DNA of 7,369 nucleotides from Sphingomonas sp. (GTDB lineage Bacteria > Pseudomonadota > Alphaproteobacteria > Sphingomonadales > Sphingomonadaceae): assembly GCA_021154945.1 (NCBI GenBank), contig JAJNQF010000329.1, positions 1 to 7,369 of the forward strand, read 5' to 3'. This document shows, piece after piece, positions 1-5,777 of the stretch. Below the pieces are notes generated by a model. That model was not told the origin of the DNA and did no database searches. It saw nothing but the letters and a program-made list of their open reading frames with translations. Numbering within the stretch: the first letter of the stretch is position 1; each line of letters starts with the position of its first letter. The position numbers were made by a program, and so were the translations under genes.

Positions 1-1
1 G

Positions 2-1267
2 GCGGACCTGTTCGCGACCGTCGCCGAACCAGCCCCGGCTCCCGCCCCCGGCGCCTTCTCCGTGCCGCGCGCGTTCCTCGATCTCGCCCGTAGCGCGATC
101 CTTGGCAGCGATCCCGAGCGGTTCGCACTGCTCTACACGCTCCTCGCCCGCCTTCGCCGCGAGCCGAAACTGATCGAGGACCGCGCCGATCCGCTAGTCC
201 GCCGGCTCGACCGGATCGCCAAGGACGTTCGCCGCGACATCCACAAGATGCGCGCGTTCCTCCGCTTCCGCGAGGTCGAGGAAGAAGACGGCACGCGGTT
301 CGTCGCGTGGTTCGAGCCCGATCATCACATCGTCCGCGCCAACGCCGCGTTCTTCGTGAACCGTTTCGCCAGCATGCGCTGGTCGATCCTCACGCCCGAA
401 GTCTCGATTCACTGGGACGGCAAGGCGCTGAGCGAAGGCCCCGGCGCGAGCAAGGCGGACGCGCCCGACGGCGACCCGACCGAGGAGGTGTGGAAGACGT
501 ACTACGCCAGCATCTTTAATCCGGCGCGCGTGAAAATCGGCGCGATGCTGAAGGAAATGCCGAAGAAATACTGGAAGAACATGCCCGAAACCGCGCTGGT
601 GCCGGGTCTACTGGCGGCGGCGCAGGCGCGGGAGAGCGGGATGATCCAGAAGGCGCGGGACACGGTCGGTGGCAATAGCCTGATCGCGTGGGAGGCTTTG
701 CGTGATGAGGCGACGGGGTGCACGCGGTGTCCGCTCTACAAGCCTGCGACCCAGACCGTGTTCGGCGAAGGTCCGGTCGATGCGCCGCTGATGTTCGTCG
801 GCGAGCAACCGGGCGACCAGGAGGATCTTGCCGGGCGACCGTTCGTCGGGCCCGCGGGCCAGATGTTCGACAAGGCGATGGCCGAAGCCGGCGTCGATCG
901 CTCGCGTGCCTACGTGACCAACGCGGTCAAGCATTTCAAGTTCGAGCAGCGCGGCAAGCGGCGTATCCATGCCAAGCCGGGCGCGGGCGAGATCGATGCG
1001 TGTCGCTGGTGGATCGAGCAGGAGCAGATGCTGATCAAGCCGAAGGTGACGGTGGCGCTGGGGGCGACGGCGGCGCGATCGTTGTTCGGCAAGGTGATGA
1101 CGATCGGACGCGAGCGTGGTCGTGCGTTGCAGTTGCCGGATGGCGGCGAGGCCTGGATCACGGTGCATCCGAGCTATCTGCTGCGGCTGCCGGATGCGGC
1201 GCAGGCGGCCGAGGAATATGCGCGGTTCGTCGAGGACCTGCGGACTGTCGGCGGCCGGATTGCCTGA
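2..1267 (+). CDS. DUF4130-UdgX fusion, uracil-DNA-binding protein, 5' partial
   Basis: This is a two-domain DNA-repair protein that begins before the window. Reading frame 2 is open from the first bases. The GTG at 62 is unlikely to be the start, because an Ala/Pro-rich stretch precedes it and the N-terminal domain already runs through it. Counting residues from that GTG, about 1-195 match DUF4130 (PRAFLDLAR, ERFALLYTLLARL, KMRAFLRFRE, FVNRFASMRWSILTP). About 205-401 are a UdgX-type family 4-like uracil-DNA glycosylase domain with GEQPGDQED (247-255), KRRIH (299-303) and HPSYLLR (369-375). In Mycobacterium smegmatis UdgX the His of KRRIH bonds covalently to uracil-excised DNA; here it is H303. 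Likely Fe-S ligands are C220, C223, H291 and C314. Known homologues with this fusion often sit beside a TIGR03916 radical-SAM gene; here that would lie outside the window. The family call is strong; the role of DUF4130 is unknown. Confidence 0.93.
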   Translation, partial: ADLFATVAEPAPAPAPGAFSVPRAFLDLARSAILGSDPERFALLYTLLARLRREPKLIEDRADPLVRRLDRIAKDVRRDIHKMRAFLRFREVEEEDGTRFVAWFEPDHHIVRANAAFFVNRFASMRWSILTPEVSIHWDGKALSEGPGASKADAPDGDPTEEVWKTYYASIFNPARVKIGAMLKEMPKKYWKNMPETALVPGLLAAAQARESGMIQKARDTVGGNSLIAWEALRDEATGCTRCPLYKPATQTVFGEGPVDAPLMFVGEQPGDQEDLAGRPFVGPAGQMFDKAMAEAGVDRSRAYVTNAVKHFKFEQRGKRRIHAKPGAGEIDACRWWIEQEQMLIKPKVTVALGATAARSLFGKVMTIGRERGRALQLPDGGEAWITVHPSYLLRLPDAAQAAEEYARFVEDLRTVGGRIA

Positions 1268-1286
1268 TTACCGAACGAGCAATCCT

Positions 1287-1374
1287 CTCCGTCATCCTGA
1301 CGAAAGTCAGGATCCAGAACCATATAGCGCCACGCCCGTTACCCTGATTCCTGACTTTCGTCAGGATGACGGAG
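1287..1374. repeat. Long perfect inverted repeat between convergent genes
   Basis: Two 26-base arms (1287-1312 and 1349-1374) are exact reverse complements separated by 36 bases. Each arm is itself a hairpin: tcctgac, then a four-base gaaa or tttc loop, then gtcagga (1295-1312 and 1349-1366). The element fills most of the 131 bases between the stops of the udgX-like gene and the aldo/keto reductase. Repeats with this cgtcatcctgacgaaagtcagg core are, from memory, common between genes in sphingomonads, so a REP-type dispersed element is likely. It could also stop transcription from both sides, but there is no T-run, so a classical intrinsic terminator is not shown. Confidence 0.85.
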
Positions 1375-1398
1375 GAGGTCGGAGAGCCCCACGCCCCA

Positions 1399-2196
1399 TC
1401 ACATGCTGTTAGGCTCAGGTCCCAAACGGCCCGCCGGATCGTCGAGCGCTTCGATGGCGGCGATGTCTTCGTCGTCCAGCGTCAGGTCCAGCGACGCGAA
1501 ATTATCCGCCAGGTGCACGGCGTCGGACGCTTTCGGGATCACCGAAAAGCCGTTCGCCAGATGCCATGCGAGGATCACCTGAGCGGCGCTGCGGCCGTGC
1601 TTGTCAGCGATGCGGACGATGGCCTCGTCCTGCAACAGCGTCTTGCCCTGCCCCAGCGGACTCCAGCTCTGCGTTACGATGCCGTGCGCCTCATGATACG
1701 CCCGCTGCTCGCGTTGCTGGAAATTGGGGTGGAGTTCGATCTGGTTGACTGCCGGGGTCACGCCGGTCGCAGCGACGATCGCGTCGATATGCTCGGGGAG
1801 GAAGTTCGATACGCCGATCGACTTGGCCTTTCCGGCATCGCGCAGGGCGATCATCGCGTTCCAGGCGTCGACATACTTGTCTTGCTTCGGCACCGGCCAG
1901 TGCATGAGGTACAGGTCGACCGACTCGACACGGAGCAGCGCGAGGCTCTCGTTCATCGCCGCCTCGGCATCGCCCTGTCGGTCGTTCCAGAGCTTGGTCG
2001 TCAGGAACGCATCCGAGCCCTTGTAGCCGTCACCGACGCCGCGTTCGTTCTCGTAGATCGCGGCGGTGTCGACCAGGCGGAAGCCGATATCGAGCCCGGA
2101 GCGGACGATCGCCGCGGCTTGGCTGTCGGGAATCTGCCACGTGCCCATGCCGAGCTGGGGCATGGTGCGGCCATCGTTGAGTGTGATGTTTGTCAT
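1399..2196 (-). CDS. Aldo/keto reductase, 2,5-diketo-gluconate reductase-like
   Basis: This is a cytosolic NADPH-dependent carbonyl reductase of the AKR superfamily (265 aa), closest in look to the DkgA/DkgB-type group. From the ATG at 2196 it has the opening beta hairpin and GMGTWQ (17-21), and the catalytic tetrad is complete: D43 and Y48 in DTAAIYENE, K68 in LTTKLWN and H99 in LMHWPVP. GVSNF (128-132), NQIELHP (151-157) and the cofactor-binding VIPKAS (219-224) follow in the expected order. The frame is open 23 codons further upstream, but those residues are not AKR-like, and MTNITLNDGR is a typical N-terminus. No strong Shine-Dalgarno is visible. It is convergent with the udgX-like gene and divergent from dedA. 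The natural substrate cannot be read from sequence. Confidence 0.95.
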   Translation of the reverse strand: MTNITLNDGRTMPQLGMGTWQIPDSQAAAIVRSGLDIGFRLVDTAAIYENERGVGDGYKGSDAFLTTKLWNDRQGDAEAAMNESLALLRVESVDLYLMHWPVPKQDKYVDAWNAMIALRDAGKAKSIGVSNFLPEHIDAIVAATGVTPAVNQIELHPNFQQREQRAYHEAHGIVTQSWSPLGQGKTLLQDEAIVRIADKHGRSAAQVILAWHLANGFSVIPKASDAVHLADNFASLDLTLDDEDIAAIEALDDPAGRLGPEPNSM

Positions 2197-2276
2197 GCCG
2201 CAACCAGCGCACGACTCGCCGGGCGGTTCCGAATGTCTCTTCCCTTCGTCGCACGGTTCGCGCAATCGACCGATCC

Positions 2277-2909
2277 ATGTTCGAAAAGATCCTGGCCGTG
2301 CTGGCCACCTTCACGATCGGCGTCATCTCGTCCGGTGGCTATGTCGGCATCGCGCTGCTCATGGCGATCGAGAGCGCGTGCATCCCGCTGCCGTCCGAGA
2401 TCATCATGCCGTTCGCCGGCTACCTCGTTTCGACCGGGCGGTTCGACCTGTATCTCGCCGCCACCGCCGGCGCGATCGGGTGCAATCTCGGCTCGATCGT
2501 CGCCTATGAGGTCGGCAAGCGCGGCGGTCGACCGATGGCCGAGCGCTGGGGCCGCTTCGTCCTGATCGGGCCGGGCGAGCTCGATGCGGCCGACCGGTTC
2601 TTCGCACGCTGGGGTTCGGTCGCGGTGCTGATCGGGCGCCTGCTGCCAGTGATCCGCTCGTTCATCGCCTTCCCCGCCGGCGTCGCGCGGATGAAGCTGG
2701 TACCGTTCCACCTCTACACCTTCATCGGATCGTGGCCGTGGTGCTTCGGGTTGGCCTGGGTCGGCATGAAGCTCGGCGACAAATGGGACAGCGATCCGCG
2801 CGTCAAGGCCGCGTTCCACAGCGCAGACCTGTTGATCGGCATCGTCCTGATCGCTCTGGTCGCCTTCTACATCTGGCACCGGGTGCGCGGGCTTAAGCGT
2901 CACCCTTGA
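2277..2909 (+). CDS. DedA family membrane protein
   Basis: This is a polytopic inner-membrane protein of the DedA/SNARE-associated (VTT) family, 210 aa, the usual length. DedA proteins act in membrane homeostasis and proton-motive-force-linked transport; some members recycle undecaprenyl phosphate or flip phospholipids. Signatures are the acidic re-entrant segment IESACIPLPSE (E32, E41) and the second conserved block GRLLPVIRSFIAFPAG (120-135, with R121 and R127). YEVGKRGGR (78-85) and WVGMKLGDKW (161-170) are also seen, and a final hydrophobic helix spans about 184-200. The ATG at 2277 was chosen because it leads straight into the first hydrophobic segment; the 29 upstream codons are arginine-rich and overlap the divergent reductase start. 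The last 10 bases overlap the end of the opposite-strand DJ-1/PfpI gene. Substrate is unknown. Confidence 0.93.
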   Translation: MFEKILAVLATFTIGVISSGGYVGIALLMAIESACIPLPSEIIMPFAGYLVSTGRFDLYLAATAGAIGCNLGSIVAYEVGKRGGRPMAERWGRFVLIGPGELDAADRFFARWGSVAVLIGRLLPVIRSFIAFPAGVARMKLVPFHLYTFIGSWPWCFGLAWVGMKLGDKWDSDPRVKAAFHSADLLIGIVLIALVAFYIWHRVRGLKRHP

Positions 2910-3595
2910 GTATCCCGGGGGTAACCGCGGCGCCTTGCCAGCCCGCGGAGGTCGTCGTCGCGCGTAGGGACTAGCGCGTCCATGCGGCGCTGATACGCCG
3001 CGACGATTTCCGGACCGGCGCTGGCGGGTGAACCACTGTCGAAGGGCGGCGCGGGGTCATATTCCAGACCGAGCTGCACCGCCCGGGCATGCGCTTCGCC
3101 GCGAATCATCGCGGTCAGCGTCAGCGCAAAGTCGATTCCCGCGGTAACGCCGCCGCCCGTCACGCGGTTGCGATCGACCACAACGCGCGCGTCGACCGGA
3201 ATCGCGTTGAACAGAGTCAGCATGTCGCGCTGCGCCCAATGGCAACCGGCGCGATAGCCATCGAGCAATCCCGCCGCGCCGAGGATCAGCGAACCGGTGC
3301 AGACGCTGGTCACCCAGGTCGCGGTTGCGCCGATCGCCTGGACCCACGCCATCGCTTCGTCGTCGGCGATCACGGCGTTGGTGCCGAAACCGCCGGGGAC
3401 GCAGAGGATGTCGGCGTGCGGCACGTCGGCGAAGGTCGCGGTCGGCAGGATCGAGAAACCGGCGTCGGTCGGGACCGGGTCGAGCGTCTTCCACACGAGA
3501 TCGAGCCGGGCGTTGCCGAGCCGCGACAGGACCTGCGCGGGGCCGGTGAGGTCGAGCTGCGTGACGCTCGGGAACAGCAGGAAGGCGATGCGCAA
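2900..3595 (-). CDS. DJ-1/PfpI family protein, isonitrile hydratase-like
   Basis: This is a class I glutamine-amidotransferase-like protein (231 aa from TTG) resembling Pseudomonas InhA, which hydrates isonitriles to N-substituted formamides. It opens with a beta strand and LFPSVTQLDLTGP, has the nucleophile elbow SVCTGS with C99, then CHWAQR (118-123) and GGGVTAGIDFAL (147-158). InhA needs an Asp, a Cys and the next Thr; D15, C99 and T100 here keep the same spacing as D17, C101 and T102, as I recall them. There is no C-terminal AraC helix-turn-helix domain, so it is the enzyme-like form and not a GlxA-type regulator. The start is uncertain: TTG at 3595 has no visible Shine-Dalgarno, while an in-frame ATT at 3607 has AGGAA seven bases upstream. 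The exact substrate is inferred, and other DJ-1 activities are possible. Confidence 0.88.
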   Translation of the reverse strand: MRIAFLLFPSVTQLDLTGPAQVLSRLGNARLDLVWKTLDPVPTDAGFSILPTATFADVPHADILCVPGGFGTNAVIADDEAMAWVQAIGATATWVTSVCTGSLILGAAGLLDGYRAGCHWAQRDMLTLFNAIPVDARVVVDRNRVTGGGVTAGIDFALTLTAMIRGEAHARAVQLGLEYDPAPPFDSGSPASAGPEIVAAYQRRMDALVPTRDDDLRGLARRRGYPRDTQG

Positions 3596-3714
3596 GGGTG
3601 TGGTAATGCCGGTATTCCTAGCGGGAGGTTCTTGGGGCTGTGAATCGAGACGTCGTCCGCGATCAGCCTAAGGCGCGGGGGAATAACGCCAATCCAGAAT
3701 CGGCCAAGGCGCGC

Positions 3715-3750
3715 GCGCGAGTGAAGTATAGGAAGTATAGACGCTCGCGC
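3715..3750. repeat. Stem-loop with 9-base tandem duplication in loop
   Basis: The unit gaagtatag occurs twice back to back (3723-3731 and 3732-3740). It is flanked by gcgcgag (3715-3721) and ctcgcgc (3744-3750), which form a seven-base GC stem that can extend through a G-U pair. The A/T-rich loop stands out in a G/C-rich neighbourhood. The element lies about 120 bases upstream of the DJ-1/PfpI gene, so it could be an operator or simply slippage-derived sequence. Confidence 0.5.
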
Positions 3751-4008
3751 AGCATTCTCGCCGCCAGCCACCGCACGATTGGTGGCAGTCTCGGCTATCG
3801 GGCTCTGGGTGGCTGCTGACGGCATTCGCGCATCATGTCATGCTCGATCCTTGTAGGACAGCAGGGGCTGACGGCGTCAGGCGAGCAGCCGCGTGGCGGG
3901 GTTTGGGCGCTGGGCGAGTAGGTAAGGCGTCGGCGCCATACCGCGCATACCGCTGCGATGGCGCGAGCGGATGTGCGCAAACCCACTGCCAGAGGATCGG
4001 AAACTGCT

Positions 4009-4115
4009 CCCCTCCCTGGAAGGGAGGGGTTGGGGGTGGGTTGGCCAATTTGGGCCACTGGGGTTCGACCACGTGGAAACCGACCCACCCCCTACCCCTC
4101 CCTTTCAGGGAGGGG
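4009..4115. repeat. Long imperfect inverted repeat, REP-like
   Basis: Arms at 4009-4040 and 4084-4115 are reverse complements with two mismatches. Each outer end is a perfect nine-base hairpin: cccctccct, a three-base loop, then agggagggg (4009-4029 and 4095-4115). The inner parts are cccaccccc-type runs and their complement. The element begins about 30 bases past the stop of the small secreted-protein gene on -. Its tight double-hairpin design and G/C runs fit a dispersed intergenic repeat, a type I recall from sphingomonad genomes. It may also shield or end the upstream transcript, but no T-tract is present. Confidence 0.8.
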
Positions 4116-4143
4116 GGAGGAAGGGCGGTGTCTCGCGACAGCC

Positions 4144-4668
4144 TTATGGGAGGACGGGGACTTCGGCAGCGCGGGTCTTGTTTTCGAGGCGGGATTCCCG
4201 CACGCGCTGGCCGAAGCAGCCGGTGGCGCCGCCAGCGCCGACGGCGGAGCAGCTGCCGATCGTGTTGACGCCCGAGCCTGCGTCGAGCGTGCCCTGGGCC
4301 TTGGTCGCCCAGCTCGCATTCTCAGGGGTCACGACGAACTCGCGGAGTTCTTTCGGGACACGGTATTGCTCCTGCGCGCTGCGGCGGACGCAGACGACGA
4401 TTTCCTCGCCATTCTGGTTGGTCGGGCAGCGCTCGTTGCCGAACAGCGTCAGGACTCCGTTGATCGGCGCGTTGCGCGAGACCTGCGGGGGAGCGACGAC
4501 CGGTTTGGGCTTGGCGGTCGCACCGGGCAGCGCCGGGGCCTTGGCCGGCGGCTGCGCGAGGGTCGGCCCCGTATTGGCAGTGCCCGTATTGGCATTGGGG
4601 GTCGGCTGCGCGGTCTGTGCGACGGCGGGGCCGGCGACGAGCAAGGCCGCCGCAAAAAGCATCTTCAT
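4144..4668 (-). CDS. Secreted four-cysteine protein of unknown function
   Basis: This small exported protein (174 aa) is not from a family I can name. From the ATG at 4668 it has a clear Sec signal peptide, MKMLFAAALLVAGPAVA, with likely cleavage before Q18. A Pro/Ala/Thr-rich, low-complexity linker follows (about 19-65), then a domain with CPTNQNGEEIVVCVRR (C81, C93), YRVPKELRE (102-110) and two more cysteines (C140, C151). The even cysteine number in a periplasmic protein suggests two disulfides. Similar CP...GEEIVVC-(R)R...YRIP segments occur, as I recall, in many sphingomonad hypothetical secreted proteins. GGGAG lies eight bases before the chosen ATG; an in-frame ATG at 4674 is too close to it, and a GTG at 4683 is also possible. 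It sits 73 bases downstream of coq7, so co-transcription is possible. A TATAAC hexamer at 4699-4704 could be its own -10, but no good -35 is seen. Confidence 0.85.
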   Translation of the reverse strand: MKMLFAAALLVAGPAVAQTAQPTPNANTGTANTGPTLAQPPAKAPALPGATAKPKPVVAPPQVSRNAPINGVLTLFGNERCPTNQNGEEIVVCVRRSAQEQYRVPKELREFVVTPENASWATKAQGTLDAGSGVNTIGSCSAVGAGGATGCFGQRVRESRLENKTRAAEVPVLP

Positions 4669-4741
4669 ACGCATCACTCCCACGCGTTCGTTCGGCTTGT
4701 TATAATCGCTTGGCCGTATCCGTTGATCCGTTTCCGTCCGC

Positions 4742-5278
4742 CTAGATCCGCTTGGCGGTAGCGATCGCGACCTTACAGCCTAGCCGGATTACCGCGCTCA
4801 ATACCGGGTAGCCCGGCGTTTCCTCGGCACCCGCCGCGATCGCGGTCGCCTTGTGTTCGAGTTCCTCGGCCTGGAAATCGAGAATGGCTGCCGATAGCTC
4901 GGGATCGCTGGCGCCAAGCTGAACGAGCTGTTCTTCGTAATGCTTGTCGATCTCGGTCTCGACCGCCGCGGTGCACGCCATCGCAGCCCGCGGGCTGATC
5001 GCCGCGGTCACCGCGCCGAGCGCGAAGCCGGCGACTTTCCAGATCGGCTGCAACACGGTGGGCCGCACGCGGCGCTCGACGATCATCCGGTCGAAGAACG
5101 CGCGGTGGCGTTCCTCCTGCTGTGCCATGTGGTGGATCGAGCGTGATGCCGGGTGACGATCGCCGAGCACGGCAAGCTGCCCCGCATAGATGCGGATCGC
5201 ACCATATTCGCCGGCCTGATCGACGCGGATCATCGAATCGGTGGCGCGTTTGGCGTCTCCTGGCTTCCAGCCGCTCAT
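4742..5278 (-). CDS. coq7: COQ7-type demethoxyubiquinone hydroxylase
   Basis: This is a di-iron monooxygenase (178 aa) that hydroxylates the demethoxy-quinone ring in the penultimate step of ubiquinone synthesis, at the inner membrane. All six expected metal ligands are visible: E24 in DQAGEYGA, E55 and H58 in QQEERH, E107 in AVETE, and E139 and H142 in EELEH. The hydrophobic segment about 80-105 fits the membrane-docking helix of the family. The ATG at 5278 begins MSGWKPGD and overlaps the dsbB stop in an ATGA junction, which favours this start over an in-frame ATG 31 codons upstream inside dsbB. Translation is therefore probably coupled to dsbB. The length is that of the short bacterial and mitochondrial-core form. 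Confidence 0.96.
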   Translation of the reverse strand: MSGWKPGDAKRATDSMIRVDQAGEYGAIRIYAGQLAVLGDRHPASRSIHHMAQQEERHRAFFDRMIVERRVRPTVLQPIWKVAGFALGAVTAAISPRAAMACTAAVETEIDKHYEEQLVQLGASDPELSAAILDFQAEELEHKATAIAAGAEETPGYPVLSAVIRLGCKVAIATAKRI

Positions 5279-5757
5279 CTCGTCTTCCTCATGAGAGCGA
5301 ATATGGTGATCGCCCCCCCCAGAGAAAAGATGGCGTTGAAGCCGGCGAGCGAAATGCCGAACAGTTTCCATTGCGCCGAATCACAACGCACCATCGGCGC
5401 ATTCATGATCGCCGCGAGCCTTTCGGCCGCGGTGGTACCGGCCATCGAGACGGTGGTGGTGCAGGCGGTGAAGCCGTTCCACCAATGATATTCGACACCG
5501 GCATGCGCGACGCCGATCAAGCCGCTGAGGCCGATCAGCAGACCGGCGATGATGACCAGCGATGCGCGCAATGACCGGCCGGGCACGAAGAACGTCGCGC
5601 CGGCGATCAGCAACGCGGAATAATGCGGCCAGCGCTGCCAGTGGCACATCTCGCACGGATACAGCCCGCCGAGATATTGCGAGCCGAGCGCGCCGAGCAG
5701 CAGGAACGCCGGCAGCAACAGTGCGATGGCGCGCGCGATCTCTTCGTTCTTGGTCAT
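5275..5757 (-). CDS. dsbB: DsbB family disulfide bond formation protein
   Basis: This inner-membrane oxidoreductase (160 aa) reoxidises the periplasmic thiol oxidase DsbA and hands electrons to ubiquinone. It has four hydrophobic segments (about 9-26, 44-59, 65-85 and 135-156). The first periplasmic loop carries C35-x-x-C38 in LYPCEMCHWQRWPH, a hallmark of the family, and the second loop carries C99 and C125, the pair that meets DsbA. The ATG at 5757 lies 20 bases after the ctp stop. A GTG at 5781 would add eight residues and create a GTGA overlap with the ctp stop; neither start has a strong Shine-Dalgarno. Its stop overlaps the coq7 start by four bases. No dsbA gene is in the window. Confidence 0.95.
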   Translation of the reverse strand: MTKNEEIARAIALLLPAFLLLGALGSQYLGGLYPCEMCHWQRWPHYSALLIAGATFFVPGRSLRASLVIIAGLLIGLSGLIGVAHAGVEYHWWNGFTACTTTVSMAGTTAAERLAAIMNAPMVRCDSAQWKLFGISLAGFNAIFSLGGAITIFALMRKTR

Positions 5758-5777
5758 GCCAAGCCCACGACGCACGC

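Larger units (their letters stand above)
3608..4143. other. Gene-poor stretch, about 540 bases
   Basis: No frame here carries a recognisable protein, and the open frames look like GC-rich noise. No tRNA or known riboswitch is evident. Visible structure includes a 9-base tandem duplication inside a stem (3715-3750), and a six-base hairpin gccacc/ggtggc (3767-3786). There is also a ctgac-ggc-gtcag hairpin (3868-3880), a seven-base stem gcgccat/atggcgc (3933-3964) and a long inverted repeat (4009-4115). The promoter of the DJ-1/PfpI gene must lie in the left part, but no convincing -35/-10 pair was found. The function, if any, is unknown. Confidence 0.6.

Noticed and set aside
608..1168. 186-codon open frame on - inside the udgX-like gene
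   Set aside because: It is a shadow of a strongly motif-supported + strand gene; low-complexity Arg/His-rich translation.
1366..2565. 399-codon open frame on + over the aldo/keto reductase
   Set aside because: It is antisense to a gene with a complete AKR tetrad, and its translation shows no family motif.
3841..3910. Possible tRNA-like fold
   Set aside because: No cloverleaf with a TTC-type T-loop and acceptor stem could be drawn; only short unrelated stems.
4701..4706. Perfect TATAAT on the + strand
   Set aside because: No -35 at proper spacing and no + strand gene downstream; the complementary TATAAC on - is a weak candidate for the secreted-protein gene only.
3958..4761. Long + strand frames over the secreted-protein gene and the inverted repeat
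   Set aside because: They run through repeat sequence and antisense to a gene with a clear signal peptide and Shine-Dalgarno.
5279..5371. 31-codon N-terminal extension of coq7
   Set aside because: It lies inside dsbB, and the ATGA junction plus the family-typical start favour 5278.
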